Below, one piece after another: positions 1-9,205 of a stretch of 64,000 nucleotides of DNA. The notes under the pieces were generated by a model that had not been told where the DNA came from, ran no database searches, and saw nothing but the letters and a program-made list of their open reading frames with translations. How positions within the stretch are numbered: position 1 is the stretch's first letter; the number at the start of each line of letters is the position of its first letter. The stretch lies in the NCBI RefSeq assembly GCF_001874645.1, contig NZ_CP017886.1:1860001-1924000 (forward strand). Reading direction: 5' to 3'. Position numbers and translations under genes: made by a program. Source of the stretch: Pseudomonas frederiksbergensis (GTDB lineage Bacteria > Pseudomonadota > Gammaproteobacteria > Pseudomonadales > Pseudomonadaceae).

Positions 1-862
1 GCTGTTGTTGGCACTGAACACTATCGTCTGCTGCACACCGCTGTTTGTCGTGGCGATCTTCAAATTACTGCTGCCCTTCCCCATCGCACAGCGCTTTACC
101 GACTGGCTGATGAGCCACATCCATGAAGCCTGGATCAGCAACAACAAGGCCTGGATGGACTTGCTCGGGCACACGCGCTGGAAGCTCAGCGGGCTCGAAG
201 GCCTGGACTATCAGCACTCGTACCTGATCACCAGCAACCACCAGAGCTGGGTCGACATCATGGTGTTGCAATACGTGCTCAACCGCCGGATTCGCCCGTT
301 GAAGTTCTTCCTCAAGCAAGAGCTGATCTGGGTACCGGTGATTGGTCTGGCGTGGTGGGCACTGGGCTTCCCGTTCATGAAACGCTACTCCAAGGCCTAT
401 CTGGAAAAACACCCGGAGAAGAAAGGCAAGGACCTGGAAACCACGCGCAAGACCTGCGACAAGTTCCGCAATAACCCGGTGGGGATTTTCAACTTCGTCG
501 AAGGCACACGTTTTACCGAAGGCAAGCATGCACAACAGCAATCGCCGTTCCGTCACCTGCTCAAGCCCAAGGCTGGCGGTATCGCGTTTGTGCTGGATGC
601 CATGGGCGAGCAGTTGGAAGCCATCGTCAACGTGACCATTCACTACCCGGCCGGGCGCCCCGGTTATTGGGACCTGCTGTGCGGCAACGTGAAAGACGTG
701 GTGGTGCACTTTCAGGCGCTGAAGATCCCGCCGCAATTCATCGGCAAGAACTACGACCAGGATGGCATGTACCGCCTGGAGTTCCAGGGCTGGATCAACC
801 AGTTATGGGAAGACAAGGATGCGCTGCTGGAACAGATGCATCGGGAGAATCCAAGAGCCTGA
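1..862 (+). CDS. Lysophospholipid acyltransferase family protein (PlsC/YihG-like), 5' end cut by window edge
   Basis: The protein transfers an acyl chain to a lysophospholipid or related acceptor at the inner membrane. The reading frame is open from base 2 (Leu-Leu-Leu-Ala-Leu-Asn), with no ATG near the edge, so the true start lies upstream and the TTG at base 5 is probably internal. Family motifs are clear: NHQSWVD holds the H-x4-D catalytic pair (His79 and Asp84 counting from base 5), and FVEGTRFT (Glu166) is the acceptor phosphate-binding motif. A hydrophobic stretch at the N-terminus suggests a membrane anchor. The about 285 residues seen approach the usual length of about 295-300 for YihG-type proteins. 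The acyl acceptor cannot be told from sequence. A REP element follows the stop codon directly. Confidence 0.85.
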   Translation, partial: LLLALNTIVCCTPLFVVAIFKLLLPFPIAQRFTDWLMSHIHEAWISNNKAWMDLLGHTRWKLSGLEGLDYQHSYLITSNHQSWVDIMVLQYVLNRRIRPLKFFLKQELIWVPVIGLAWWALGFPFMKRYSKAYLEKHPEKKGKDLETTRKTCDKFRNNPVGIFNFVEGTRFTEGKHAQQQSPFRHLLKPKAGGIAFVLDAMGEQLEAIVNVTIHYPAGRPGYWDLLCGNVKDVVVHFQALKIPPQFIGKNYDQDGMYRLEFQGWINQLWEDKDALLEQMHRENPRA

Positions 863-955
863 GATCAAAAGATCGCAGGCTTCGCCAGCTCCTACGGGTG
901 TACGCCGCCCCCCTGTAGAAGCTGCCGAAGGTTCGGGCCGCGTTCGGACGATCCT
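863..955. repeat. REP pair (BIME), diverged
   Basis: Two inverted copies of the repeat lie head to head just after the acyltransferase stop: GATCAAAAGATCGCAGG...CAGCTCCTAC, and a diverged TGTAGAAGCTGCCGAAGG copy ending CGCGTTCGGACGATCC. The second uses the alternative arm also seen near 24.5 and 26.7 kb. Confidence 0.7.
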
Positions 956-972
956 GGCAATCCAAAGGACAC

Positions 973-1010
973 AAAAAAACCCGCAGATGATTGCTCATCG
1001 GCGGGTTTTT
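973..1010 (-). terminator. Intrinsic terminator of cysNC (bidirectional)
   Basis: The stem pairs CCCGC..GATGA with TCATC..GCGGG and is flanked by A7 on one side and T5 on the other, so it can end transcription in both directions. It lies 17 bases beyond the cysNC stop codon and also faces the acyltransferase gene. Confidence 0.85.
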
Positions 1011-1026
1011 CATGACCGGCTAACGC

Positions 1027-2925
1027 TTAGATCGCGCCGCGTTTACGCAGCAGATCCAGCACTTGCTTGACGCTTTCTTCCAGCGACAACGTCTGCGTGT
1101 CAACCACAAGGTCAGCGTCCAGCGGCACATCGTACGGGAAGGAATCACCCGGGATGTTATCGCCACCCGCGGCGTACAAGCCTTGCGGATCACGCGCGGC
1201 GCAGACCATCGGCGACGCCTGCACGTAAACGGTCAGCAAACGCTCGCCGCCGATCAGCGCCTTGGCCTGTTCACGGCCTTCCGCGTCCGGTGCGACGAAC
1301 GCAGCCAGGGTCAACAAACCGGCTTCGTTGAACTGACGTGCGACGTGAGCCGCACGACGCCAGTTCTCGGTACGCCCGGCGCGATCCTGCGGCAGACCTT
1401 TGTTCAGGTCGTGACGCAGGTTCTGGCCATCCAGTACAAACACCGCACGGCCCATGTCGAACAGTTTGCGTTCAACCGCATAGGCCAGGGTACTTTTGCC
1501 CGCACCCGAGAGGCCGCTGAACAGCACGGTGGCCGGTTGCTGGCCGAAGCGCTGGGCACGCTCCTCGGTGGCTACATGGGCCAACTTGCCGTGGTGCGTA
1601 GCGCTGCCGTGAGCCAAAGGCTGAGCGACGATCATGCCGGCGCCGACCGTGCCGTTGGTCAAGCGATCGATGATGATGAACGAACCGGTGGTGCGGTTGC
1701 TCTCATAACCGTCGAGGGCAATCGGCGCGTCGAGGCTGATCTTGACCTTACCGATCTCGTTCAGTTGCAAGGCACTGGCCGGGCCTTCTTCCAGGGTGTT
1801 CACGTCGACCTTGTTGACGATGCTGGCGATGGAGCCCGGCACGTAACTGGTGGCGCGTTTGATGTCGTATTTCTTGCCCGGCAGCATCGGCTCTTCAGCC
1901 ATCCATACCAGCATCGCTTCGAAGCTGTCGGTGACCGGCGGCACGTTGTCGGCATGCACCAGCAAGTCGCCACGGGAGATGTCGATTTCGTCTTCCATGG
2001 TCAGCGTCACCGCCTGACCCGGGCCTGCGTGTTCCAGCTCACCTTCAAAGGTGACGATGGACTTCACGCGGCTGCTCTTGCCCGACGGCAGCACCACGAC
2101 TTCGTCGCCCTTCTTGACGATACCGCTGGCCAGGGTGCCGGCGAAACCGCGGAAGTTCAGGTTCGGCCGGTTGACGTACTGCACCGGGAAACGCAGGTCG
2201 GTGAAGTTACGGTCGCCCGCCACTTCCACGGTTTCAAGGATTTCCATCAGCGACTGGCCGGTGTACCACGGCGAGCGCTCGGACTTGTTCACCACGTTGT
2301 CGCCCTTGAGCGCCGACATCGGCACGAAGTGCATGCTGGTGGGCTTCATCTTCAAGCCTTCAGCGAACTTCAGGTAGTCGGCCTTGATCGACTCGAACAC
2401 GCCCTGATCGAAGTCCTTGAGGTCCATCTTGTTAATGGCGACGACGATGTGCTTGATGCCCAGCAACGAGGCGATAAAGCTGTGGCGACGGGTCTGGGTC
2501 TGCACGCCGTAACGGGCGTCGACCAGGATGATCGCCAGGTCACAGGTGGAGGCACCGGTGGCCATGTTGCGGGTGTACTGCTCATGGCCAGGGGTGTCGG
2601 CGATGATGAATTTGCGCTTGGCGGTGGAGAAGTAGCGGTACGCGACATCAATGGTGATGCCTTGTTCACGCTCGGCCTGCAGGCCGTCGACCAGCAACGC
2701 CAGGTCGATATCGTCACCGGTGGTGCCGACTTTTTTCGAGTCGCGGGTAATGGCTTCCAGATGGTCTTCGTAGATCATCTTGGAGTCGTGCAGCAGGCGC
2801 CCGATCAGGGTGCTCTTGCCGTCGTCGACGTTACCGCAGGTCAAAAAGCGCAGCAGTTCTTTACGTTCGTGCTGGCCCAGATAGGCGAGGATGTCCTCGC
2901 TGATCAAATCAGATTGATGCGACAT
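1027..2925 (-). CDS. cysNC: Bifunctional sulfate adenylyltransferase subunit 1 / adenylylsulfate kinase
   Basis: With CysD it activates sulfate: the GTPase part (CysN) drives ATP sulfurylase to make APS, and the fused kinase (CysC) phosphorylates APS to PAPS in the cytosol. The 632 residues split as expected. The N-terminal translation-factor-type GTPase has GNVDDGKST (31-39), DTPGHEQY near 110 and NKMD near 165, followed by EF-Tu-like beta domains. A C-terminal APS-kinase domain starts with the P-loop GLSGAGKST at 471. The fused form is usual in Pseudomonas, whereas enterobacteria have separate cysN and cysC. The gene starts 9 bases after the cysD stop, so the two are one operon. No frameshift or missing motif was seen. 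Confidence 0.97.
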   Translation of the reverse strand: MSHQSDLISEDILAYLGQHERKELLRFLTCGNVDDGKSTLIGRLLHDSKMIYEDHLEAITRDSKKVGTTGDDIDLALLVDGLQAEREQGITIDVAYRYFSTAKRKFIIADTPGHEQYTRNMATGASTCDLAIILVDARYGVQTQTRRHSFIASLLGIKHIVVAINKMDLKDFDQGVFESIKADYLKFAEGLKMKPTSMHFVPMSALKGDNVVNKSERSPWYTGQSLMEILETVEVAGDRNFTDLRFPVQYVNRPNLNFRGFAGTLASGIVKKGDEVVVLPSGKSSRVKSIVTFEGELEHAGPGQAVTLTMEDEIDISRGDLLVHADNVPPVTDSFEAMLVWMAEEPMLPGKKYDIKRATSYVPGSIASIVNKVDVNTLEEGPASALQLNEIGKVKISLDAPIALDGYESNRTTGSFIIIDRLTNGTVGAGMIVAQPLAHGSATHHGKLAHVATEERAQRFGQQPATVLFSGLSGAGKSTLAYAVERKLFDMGRAVFVLDGQNLRHDLNKGLPQDRAGRTENWRRAAHVARQFNEAGLLTLAAFVAPDAEGREQAKALIGGERLLTVYVQASPMVCAARDPQGLYAAGGDNIPGDSFPYDVPLDADLVVDTQTLSLEESVKQVLDLLRKRGAI

Positions 2926-2934
2926 GACAGCCCC

Positions 2935-3852
2935 TTAGAAATAACCTTGACGTTTTTTGTCTTCCATTGAGCCTGCGCCATCGTGATCGATGACACGGCC
3001 CTGGCGCTCGGAAGTTCGCGTCAGGAGCATTTCCTGAATGATGTCCGTGAGGCTTTCGGCCTCGGACTCCACCGCGCCCGTCAACGGGTAGCAACCAAGG
3101 GTACGGAAACGCACTTTCTTTTTGACGATGCGGGCTTTGTCTTCGTCGCTCAGGTGCTCGAGGATGCGCTCGTCGTCGATCATGATCAGCGTGCCGTTCT
3201 TCTCGATGACATCGCGTTCGGCGGCGAAGTACAGCGGGACGATCGGGATGCCTTCAAGGTAGATGTACTGCCAGATGTCCAGCTCGGTCCAGTTCGACAG
3301 CGGGAATACGCGGATCGATTCGCCTTTGTTGACCTTGCCGTTGTAGACGTTCCACAGCTCCGGACGCTGGTTTTTCGGGTCCCATCGGTGCTTGCTGTCG
3401 CGGAACGAATACACGCGCTCTTTAGCGCGGGATTTCTCTTCATCGCGGCGCGCACCACCGAAGGCAGCGTCGAAGCCGTACTGATCCAAAGCCTGTTTCA
3501 GGCCTTCGGTCTTCATGATGTCGGTGTGCTTGGCACTGCCGTGGGTGAAGGGGTTGATCCCTTGCGCCACGCCTTCCGGGTTGACGTGGGTAATCAGGTC
3601 AAGGCCCAGCTCTGCGACCATCTTGTCGCGGAAGCTGTACATCTCCTTGAATTTCCACTGGGTGTCGACGTGCATCACCGGAAACGGCAGCTTGCCCGGG
3701 AAGAACGCCTTGCGTGCCAGATGCAGCATCACGGCGGAGTCTTTACCGATGGAGTACAGCATCACCGGGTTGTCGAACTCGGCGGCCACCTCGCGGATGA
3801 TGTGGATGCTTTCCGCCTCCAGCTGTTTCAGATGCGTCAGTTTGTCGACCAT
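2935..3852 (-). CDS. cysD: Sulfate adenylyltransferase subunit 2
   Basis: This is the catalytic ATP-pyrophosphatase subunit of ATP sulfurylase, which joins sulfate to AMP to form adenylylsulfate; its partner is the downstream CysNC. The PP-loop signature SIGKDSA lies at residues 34-40. The 305-residue length is standard, and the conserved region around [16 protein letters not shown] is intact. The ATG start is supported by family N-termini of the form [12 protein letters not shown]. It is the first gene of the cysD-cysNC operon. Sulfur-limitation control through CysB would be expected from other gamma-proteobacteria, but I cannot point to a defined CysB site. Confidence 0.97.
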   Translation of the reverse strand: MVDKLTHLKQLEAESIHIIREVAAEFDNPVMLYSIGKDSAVMLHLARKAFFPGKLPFPVMHVDTQWKFKEMYSFRDKMVAELGLDLITHVNPEGVAQGINPFTHGSAKHTDIMKTEGLKQALDQYGFDAAFGGARRDEEKSRAKERVYSFRDSKHRWDPKNQRPELWNVYNGKVNKGESIRVFPLSNWTELDIWQYIYLEGIPIVPLYFAAERDVIEKNGTLIMIDDERILEHLSDEDKARIVKKKVRFRTLGCYPLTGAVESEAESLTDIIQEMLLTRTSERQGRVIDHDGAGSMEDKKRQGYF

Positions 3853-3907
3853 GGCTACTCACGAAAGCTTTCTTATGAACGGCCAGCGGGCCGTGTTCGA
3901 GCGGCGA

Positions 3908-3913
3908 ATGCTA
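3908..3913 (-). promoter_or_regulatory. Candidate extended -10 element for cysD
   Basis: Read on the minus strand the sequence is TGCTAGCAT, an extended -10 (TG-N-TAGCAT), about 55 bases before the cysD start. No convincing -35 is present, which would suit an activator-dependent promoter. This is only a motif match. Confidence 0.35.
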
Positions 3914-4020
3914 GCACAGCGACCTCTTCTAATCAGGACGCCAACTAGATCGAAAGGGCATATGAATATACCGCCGCGTTTGGGCTACCACCCCACCTGT
4001 TGATTTGGAACCGCCCCCAC

Positions 4021-4104
4021 GTAGGAGCTGCCGAAGGCTGCGATCTTTTGATCTTGGGCGAACCTGCCGACGACCAAAGATCGCAGCCTTCGGCAGCTCC
4101 TACA
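4021..4104. repeat. REP pair (BIME)
   Basis: Two near-perfect inverted copies of GTAGGAGCTGCCGAAGGCTG...GATCTTTT are separated by about 20 bases. They lie between the 3' end of the Nif3-family gene and the cysD promoter region. Apart from this element and the candidate cysD promoter, I see nothing else in the roughly 290-base gap from 3853 to 4146. Confidence 0.85.
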
Positions 4105-4146
4105 AGGGGGCATGGGCAATATGCATCACCCCGATAATCTGTCTGC

Positions 4147-4904
4147 TCAGATTGGATTCGGGCAGTCGATGAAGAGGTGTTCAAGAGCAAACCGTCGCGC
4201 CAGATAATCCCCCAGCGCCTGCACGCCGAAGCGTTCGGTGGCGTGATGGCCGGCGGCGATGAAGCTGATGTCGTTTTCCCGGGCGCTGTGGAAGGTTTGC
4301 TCGGACGCTTCACCGCTCAGGTACAGATCGACACCGGCCAGCACCGCCTGATCGATATAACCCTGACCCCCCCCGTGCACCAGCCCACACGTCGGACCAT
4401 TTTGCTGCCTTCGATCAGCAGCGGCTCACGGCCCATGACCTCTTGCACATGACGGGCAAAGTCGCGCACGGTCATAGGTTCGGCGAGCGAACCGACCAGC
4501 CCGACCACTTTGAGGTTTTCCGGGTCCAGCGGGCCTTCGACCGTAATGTCCAGTTGGCGAGCCAGTTGCACGTTGTTGCCCACTTCCGGATGCACATCCA
4601 GCGGCAAGTGATAGGCCATGAGGCTGATGTCGTGCTTGAGCAGGGTTTTGAGCCTACGCTGCTTCATACCGGTGATGCAGGGGTTTTCGCCTTTCCAGAA
4701 GTAGCCGTGGTGTACCAGCACCAGATCGGCCTTGGCTTCGACCGCTGCATCGAGCAATGCCTGGCTGGCCGTCACGCCACTGACAATGCGCATGACCTGT
4801 GGCCGGCCTTCGACTTGCAGACCGTTGGGGCAATAGTCGGCAATCCGTGAACTGGCAAGGTAACGATCCGCTTCTTCTACCAGGGTGCTCAGGGCGACGG
4901 CCAT
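4147..4904 (-). pseudogene. Nif3-like dinuclear metal-centre protein (YbgI family), frameshifted
   Basis: The family forms hexameric rings with a two-metal site; its function is uncertain. The first 172 or so codons read normally from MAVALSTLVEEADRYL through the metal-ligand region VLVHHGYFWKGE to RVGWCTGG, then run out of frame and stop at 4317. The rest ([32 protein letters not shown]...[11 protein letters not shown]) continues in another frame to 4147. The break is at a run of eight C at 4367-4374 (G on the coding strand); nine would restore the family sequence CTGGGQ. Together the pieces give about 252 residues, the normal length, and both keep family motifs, so the loss is recent, phase-variable or a sequencing error. 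It is divergent from algW, as in other pseudomonads. Confidence 0.85.
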
Positions 4905-4925
4905 AAAAGACTCCTAAATATCCCG

Positions 4926-4953
4926 TTCAGAGGCGCGCACGGCCTCGTATAAT
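4926..4953 (+). promoter_or_regulatory. Candidate sigma-70 promoter of algW
   Basis: A consensus TATAAT at 4948-4953 stands 16 bases after a weak -35 (TTCAGA), giving a leader of roughly 45 bases before algW. The overlapping ATTAT sequences also resemble a -10 on the minus strand and could serve the divergent Nif3-family gene. Confidence 0.45.
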
Positions 4954-5006
4954 GCGCGACATTATGGGCCGTAGGCGGCTCTTCGTAACCTCCCAGGATT
5001 TTTTCA

Positions 5007-6161
5007 ATGCTCAAGGGTCTGCGTTTTTTTGGCTGGCCGCTGCTGGCCGGCGTGCTTATCGCGTTGTTGATCATCCAGCGTTACCCACAATGGGTCGGAC
5101 TACCCAGCCTGGATGTGAACCTGCAGCAAGCCCCGCTAACCACTCAGACCCAACAGGGGCCGGTGTCCTATGCGGATGCCGTGGTCATCGCCGCACCGGC
5201 GGTGGTCAACCTCTACACCACCAAAGTGGTCAACAAAACCAGCCATCCGCTGTTTGAAGACCCACAATTCCGGCGATTCTTTGGCGACAACGCGCCCAAG
5301 CAGAAGCGGATGGAGTCGAGCCTCGGTTCCGGAGTGATCATGAGCCCGGAAGGTTATTTGCTGACCAACAACCACGTGACCACGGGTGCCGACCAGATTG
5401 TTGTCGCGCTCAAGGATGGTCGTGAAACCCTCGCCCGCGTGATCGGCAGCGACCCGGAAACCGACCTCGCGGTGCTGAAAATCGATTTGAGGAACCTGCC
5501 GTCGATCACCGTCGGCCGCTCGGAAAGCGTGCGCGTCGGCGATGTCGCGCTGGCCATCGGCAACCCGTTTGGCGTCGGCCAGACCGTGACCATGGGCATC
5601 ATCAGCGCCACCGGGCGTAATCAGCTGGGCCTGAACAACTACGAAGACTTCATCCAGACCGACGCCGCGATCAACCCGGGCAACTCCGGCGGTGCGCTGG
5701 TAGACGCCAACGGCAACCTCACCGGGATCAACACCGCGATTTTCTCCAAGTCCGGCGGCTCACAAGGCATTGGTTTCGCGATTCCGATCAAGCTGGCGAT
5801 GGAAGTGATGAAGTCGATCATCGAGCACGGTCAGGTGATTCGTGGCTGGCTCGGAATTGAAGTGCAACCATTGAGTCAGGAACTGGCTGAGTCGTACGGC
5901 CTGTCCGGGCGTCCGGGGATTGTCGTTGCGGGGATTTTCCGCGACGGCCCGGCACAAAAAGCCGGCCTGCAATTGGGCGATGTGATCCTCAGCATTGACG
6001 GCGAACCGGCCGGCGATGGCCGCCGTTCGATGAACCAGGTGGCGCGGATCAAACCGACCGACAAGGTCACCATTCAGGTCATGCGTAACGGCAGGGAACT
6101 CAAGCTGACCGCAGAAATCGGTCTGCGTCCACCACCAGCACCGGTCAAAGAAGAAGAGTAA
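5007..6161 (+). CDS. algW: Periplasmic site-1 protease AlgW (DegS/HtrA family)
   Basis: AlgW is the membrane-anchored periplasmic serine protease that cuts the anti-sigma factor MucA after binding misfolded outer-membrane protein C-termini, which frees AlgU (sigma-22) for envelope stress and alginate genes. Residues about 9-23 form a single membrane anchor. The trypsin-like domain carries the full triad His123 (TNNHVT), Asp153 (DPETDLAV) and Ser227 (NPGNSGG). One PDZ domain follows at about 275-370, ending in a proline-rich tail. The 384-residue length and single PDZ fit AlgW/DegS rather than DegP or MucD. An AGGA lies about 10 bases before the ATG. Its place between the Nif3-family gene and the his genes is the usual Pseudomonas one, apart from the inserted TonB receptor. 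Confidence 0.95.
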   Translation: MLKGLRFFGWPLLAGVLIALLIIQRYPQWVGLPSLDVNLQQAPLTTQTQQGPVSYADAVVIAAPAVVNLYTTKVVNKTSHPLFEDPQFRRFFGDNAPKQKRMESSLGSGVIMSPEGYLLTNNHVTTGADQIVVALKDGRETLARVIGSDPETDLAVLKIDLRNLPSITVGRSESVRVGDVALAIGNPFGVGQTVTMGIISATGRNQLGLNNYEDFIQTDAAINPGNSGGALVDANGNLTGINTAIFSKSGGSQGIGFAIPIKLAMEVMKSIIEHGQVIRGWLGIEVQPLSQELAESYGLSGRPGIVVAGIFRDGPAQKAGLQLGDVILSIDGEPAGDGRRSMNQVARIKPTDKVTIQVMRNGRELKLTAEIGLRPPPAPVKEEE

Positions 6162-6165
6162 GCGG

Positions 6166-6205
6166 GTAGGAGCTGCCGGAGGCTGCGATCTTTTAGCGCC
6201 TTCGG
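6166..6205. repeat. Single REP element
   Basis: One GTAGGAGCTGCCGGAGGCTGCGATCTTTT-type copy lies just after the algW stop, followed by a partial inverted arm (GCCTTCGGCA). It may end or protect the algW transcript. Confidence 0.7.
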
Positions 6206-6244
6206 CAACACCTGATATCTCCACTGAGGCAGACTCACCCTAAA

Positions 6245-6263
6245 AGCATACATTCTCATTAGG
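6245..6263 (-). promoter_or_regulatory. Candidate Fur box upstream of the TonB receptor
   Basis: On the minus strand TAATGAGAAT matches the left half of the Fur consensus well, while the right half is poor (about 10 of 19 positions). It lies just upstream of a TATATT -10-like sequence at 6269-6274, the right place for iron repression of the receptor gene. Confidence 0.4.
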
Positions 6264-6302
6264 CATGTTATATTGTTTCAATATTGCTATTGGAACGCTC
6301 TC

Positions 6303-8408
6303 ATGCCGTCTCGTAAATTTGCTCCTCTGGCAGGCCTGGCTCTAGGCCTGTTGGGGGATCCGGTGTTCGCCGAAGACCCACAACCGCTTGAACTGGACGC
6401 CATCAGCGTCACCTCCGATTACGAGTCTGCCACCGGTCCGGTGAAAGGCTATCGCGCCACGCGATCGTCCAGCGCGACCAAAACCGACACGGCGATCCGC
6501 GACATCCCGCAATCCATCAGTGTGATTCCTGCCAGCGTGCTCAAGGACCTGGGCAGCCACAATGTAGAGCGCGCGCTGGAGTTTGCCGGCGGCGTATCGA
6601 AACAGAACAACTTCGGCGGCCTGACGCTGTATGAGTACAGCGTACGCGGCTTCACCACCTCGGAGTTCTACAAGGACGGCTTCAGCGCCAACCGCGGTTA
6701 CCCGAGCACTCCAGACGCCGCAAACGTCGAACGCATTGAAGTGCTCAAGGGACCCGCCGCCAGCCTTTACGGTCGCGGCGACCCTGGTGGTACGGTGAAT
6801 ATCGTCACCAAGAAACCGCAGCCCGAAGCCTTCAGCACCTTGCAGACCAGCGCCGGCAGTTGGGATCGTTACCGCACAGCACTGGACGTCAACACCCCGC
6901 TCGACCCGCAAGGTGATGTGCTGTCGCGGGTCAATCTGGCGGTTGAAGACAACCACAGCTTCCGCGATCACGTCGACAGCCAGCGGGTGTTCGTCGCACC
7001 GTCACTCAGTTGGCAGCTCAATCCGGACACCAGCCTGCTGGTGGAAAGTGAGATCGTCCGTCACAGCTCGACCTTCGATCGCGGCATCGTTGCACCGAAC
7101 AACACCTGGAGCGGCGTTTCGCGCTCGACGTTCCTTGGCGAACCCGACGACGGCAACATCGACAACCACAACAACCTGCTGCAAGCGACCCTCGAACATC
7201 ACCTCAACGACACCTGGAAACTGCGCCTGGCCAGCCATTACAAGGAAGGCAAACTCTGGGGCTTTGCCTCGGAAACCCGCCCGCTGAATACAGATCAACA
7301 CACGGTCAACCGCCGCTACCGCGAGCGCGACAGCCGTTGGCACGACAGCATCACCCAGCTCGAACTGCGCGGTTTGTTCGACATTGGCAGTTGGCAACAT
7401 GAACTGCTGATTGGCAGCGAGTACGAAAACTTCCGCAAGAATGAACGGGTCACCACCCTCGCTGGCGGCCCTTACGCGATCGACATCTACAATCCGGTTT
7501 ATGGTCAGCCCAAACCCGACGGCAAGCGCTCCGGTCCGGACTTTTTCGAACAGGTCGAAAGTCAGGCACTCAATCTTCAGGACCAGATCGTTTTCACCGA
7601 CCGCCTGCGCGGCATGGTCGGAGCGCGCTTCGAACATTTCGAGCAAACCATCGACGATCACGCCCTCAACAACCGCAGCCGCCAGAACCACGACGCCCTG
7701 ACCCAACGCGCGGGCCTGCTCTATCAACTGACACCCCGGCACGGACTGTTCGCCAATGCCTCAACCTCGTTCAAGCCGAACAATGGTCTGGATGCCACGG
7801 GCAAATCCTTCGCCCCGGAAGAAGGTGTTGGCTACGAGGTCGGGATCAAGAGCGAGCTGTTCGATGAACGCCTGAGCAGCACCCTCGCCGCCTTCCATAT
7901 CGAGAAAGAAAACGTCCTCGCCCTCGACCCCGCCACTGACTCCAATCGCGCCATGGGCAAGGCTCGCAGCCAGGGTTTCGATCTGCAAGTCAGCGGGCAA
8001 CTCACCGATGCCGTACGGGTGATCGGCGCGTTCGCGTACATCGACGCCGAGGTCACCGAAGGCGACAAAGCCATCCCAACCGGCAGCCGGATTCTCGGCG
8101 TAGCCAGGCACAGCGGCAGTCTGCTGGGCGTTTATGAGTTTCAGGAAGGTCTGCTGCGCGGCTCGGATGTCGGCGCTGCCTACACCTATGTCGGTGATCG
8201 CTCGGGCGAAGCCGGCAGCGACTTCGAACTGCCGGCCTACCATACCGTCGACCTGCTGGCCCATTACAAGGCCAGTGAAAACGTCACGCTGGGGCTGAAT
8301 CTGAACAACCTCTTCGACGAGAAATACTACGAGCGCTCCTACAGCAACTACTGGGTCAACCCCGGCGAGCCGCGCAATTTCACCGTCAGCCTGACACTCA
8401 ATCTGTAA
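6303..8408 (+). CDS. TonB-dependent siderophore-type receptor
   Basis: This is an outer-membrane receptor for TonB-driven uptake of a metal chelate. It has a signal peptide ending in VFA-ED, a TonB-box-like LDAISVTSDY, a plug domain (about 60-180, with the family sequence RIEVLKGPAASLYGRGDPGGTVN) and a 22-strand barrel ending in SLTLNL. At 701 residues and without an N-terminal STN signalling domain, it is a plain transporter rather than a FecA/FpvA-type transducer. The plug resembles FhuA/FoxA/FiuA-type hydroxamate receptors, but the substrate cannot be assigned. An ATG 30 bases upstream is in frame, but the chosen start gives a clean signal peptide. It sits just before a DUF4198 gene, and the pair is inserted between algW and hisC. 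Confidence 0.9.
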   Translation: MPSRKFAPLAGLALGLLGDPVFAEDPQPLELDAISVTSDYESATGPVKGYRATRSSSATKTDTAIRDIPQSISVIPASVLKDLGSHNVERALEFAGGVSKQNNFGGLTLYEYSVRGFTTSEFYKDGFSANRGYPSTPDAANVERIEVLKGPAASLYGRGDPGGTVNIVTKKPQPEAFSTLQTSAGSWDRYRTALDVNTPLDPQGDVLSRVNLAVEDNHSFRDHVDSQRVFVAPSLSWQLNPDTSLLVESEIVRHSSTFDRGIVAPNNTWSGVSRSTFLGEPDDGNIDNHNNLLQATLEHHLNDTWKLRLASHYKEGKLWGFASETRPLNTDQHTVNRRYRERDSRWHDSITQLELRGLFDIGSWQHELLIGSEYENFRKNERVTTLAGGPYAIDIYNPVYGQPKPDGKRSGPDFFEQVESQALNLQDQIVFTDRLRGMVGARFEHFEQTIDDHALNNRSRQNHDALTQRAGLLYQLTPRHGLFANASTSFKPNNGLDATGKSFAPEEGVGYEVGIKSELFDERLSSTLAAFHIEKENVLALDPATDSNRAMGKARSQGFDLQVSGQLTDAVRVIGAFAYIDAEVTEGDKAIPTGSRILGVARHSGSLLGVYEFQEGLLRGSDVGAAYTYVGDRSGEAGSDFELPAYHTVDLLAHYKASENVTLGLNLNNLFDEKYYERSYSNYWVNPGEPRNFTVSLTLNL

Positions 8409-8420
8409 AAGGAAGTCACC

Positions 8421-9149
8421 ATGCAACACGCTAAATCACTGGCCCTGCTGGGGCTGTTTGGTACGCTGTTCGCCGCTCAAGTCTCGGCCCACGGCCTGTG
8501 GACCGAACAACGCCGTGGCAACATCGAAGTCATCTACGGTCACGGTGCCGAAGACGATGCCTTCAAGGCGCAGAAAATCAGCGGTGCCTGGGCCTATGAC
8601 ATCGGCGGCAAAATGATCCCGGTTACCGTAGAACGCCTGGCCGATCATGCGCGCCTGCAACCGCTCAAATCGCCAGCGGTGCTGGCCGTGGCGCTGGACA
8701 ATGGCATGTGGTCGCAGACCGCCGACAAAAAGTGGATCAATCACGGGCGCAGCAAAGTGCCGGGTGCTATCGAATCGACCCAGACCTTCAAGTACAGCCT
8801 GGCGATTTATCAGCCGGGAGCGAAGTTGCCTAAGCTTGATCAGATCAAATTGCTGATTTTGCCGGAGGTCGATCCGTTGACTGTTGGCCCGGGCAAATCA
8901 TTGCCGGTGCAGGTGTTGCTCGATGGCAAACCAGCGGCGGGGATCAAGTTGATTGGCGACTATCGCAATGCGCCGAACACCTTGAGCACAGAAACCGATG
9001 CTCAAGGTCGAGCGCAGGTGTTGGTGCGCAACGAAGGGTTGAATGTGATTGCCGCGCAGGTGGAAATCCCGCTCAAGGGCAATCCGGATGTGGCGACGCG
9101 AGGAGTGTTCAGTTCGTTGACGTTCCTGGGTAAACCGCATCACGAGTAA
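8421..9149 (+). CDS. Periplasmic DUF4198-domain protein
   Basis: The function is unproven. DUF4198 proteins are often annotated as periplasmic components of nickel/cobalt or other metal uptake and are often found beside TonB receptors. The 242-residue product has a signal peptide ending AQVSA and then starts His-Gly-Leu-Trp, so a histidine at the mature N-terminus could help bind metal. The second half (about 150-240) reads as an Ig-like or transthyretin-like beta domain (DGKPAAGIKLIGDYRN...TDAQGRAQVLVRNEG). It ends with a His-His-Glu tail. An AAGGAAG ribosome site lies in the 12-base gap after the receptor gene, so they form one operon. The likely role is handing on or holding the receptor's metal cargo. 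Confidence 0.75.
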   Translation: MQHAKSLALLGLFGTLFAAQVSAHGLWTEQRRGNIEVIYGHGAEDDAFKAQKISGAWAYDIGGKMIPVTVERLADHARLQPLKSPAVLAVALDNGMWSQTADKKWINHGRSKVPGAIESTQTFKYSLAIYQPGAKLPKLDQIKLLILPEVDPLTVGPGKSLPVQVLLDGKPAAGIKLIGDYRNAPNTLSTETDAQGRAQVLVRNEGLNVIAAQVEIPLKGNPDVATRGVFSSLTFLGKPHHE

Positions 9150-9163
9150 ACCGTCGACCTGAA

Positions 9164-9194
9164 GATCGTTCCCACGCTCTGCGCGGGAATGATC
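9164..9194. repeat. Short inverted repeat of the GATCGTTCCCACGCTCTGCG family
   Basis: GATCGTTCCC and GGGAATGATC pair around CACGCTCTGCGC. The same family appears in a longer composite form at 41.4-41.5 kb. It lies between the convergent ends of the DUF4198 gene and hisC and may act as a terminator. Confidence 0.6.
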
Positions 9195-9205
9195 AGTCAG
9201 CAGAT

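Noticed and set aside
1063..2970. A 635-codon open frame on the plus strand opposite cysNC
   Set aside because: High-GC codon use on the minus strand leaves the opposite frame free of stops. The translation has no domain and is His/Gln/Arg-rich, and the cysNC motifs on the other strand are complete.
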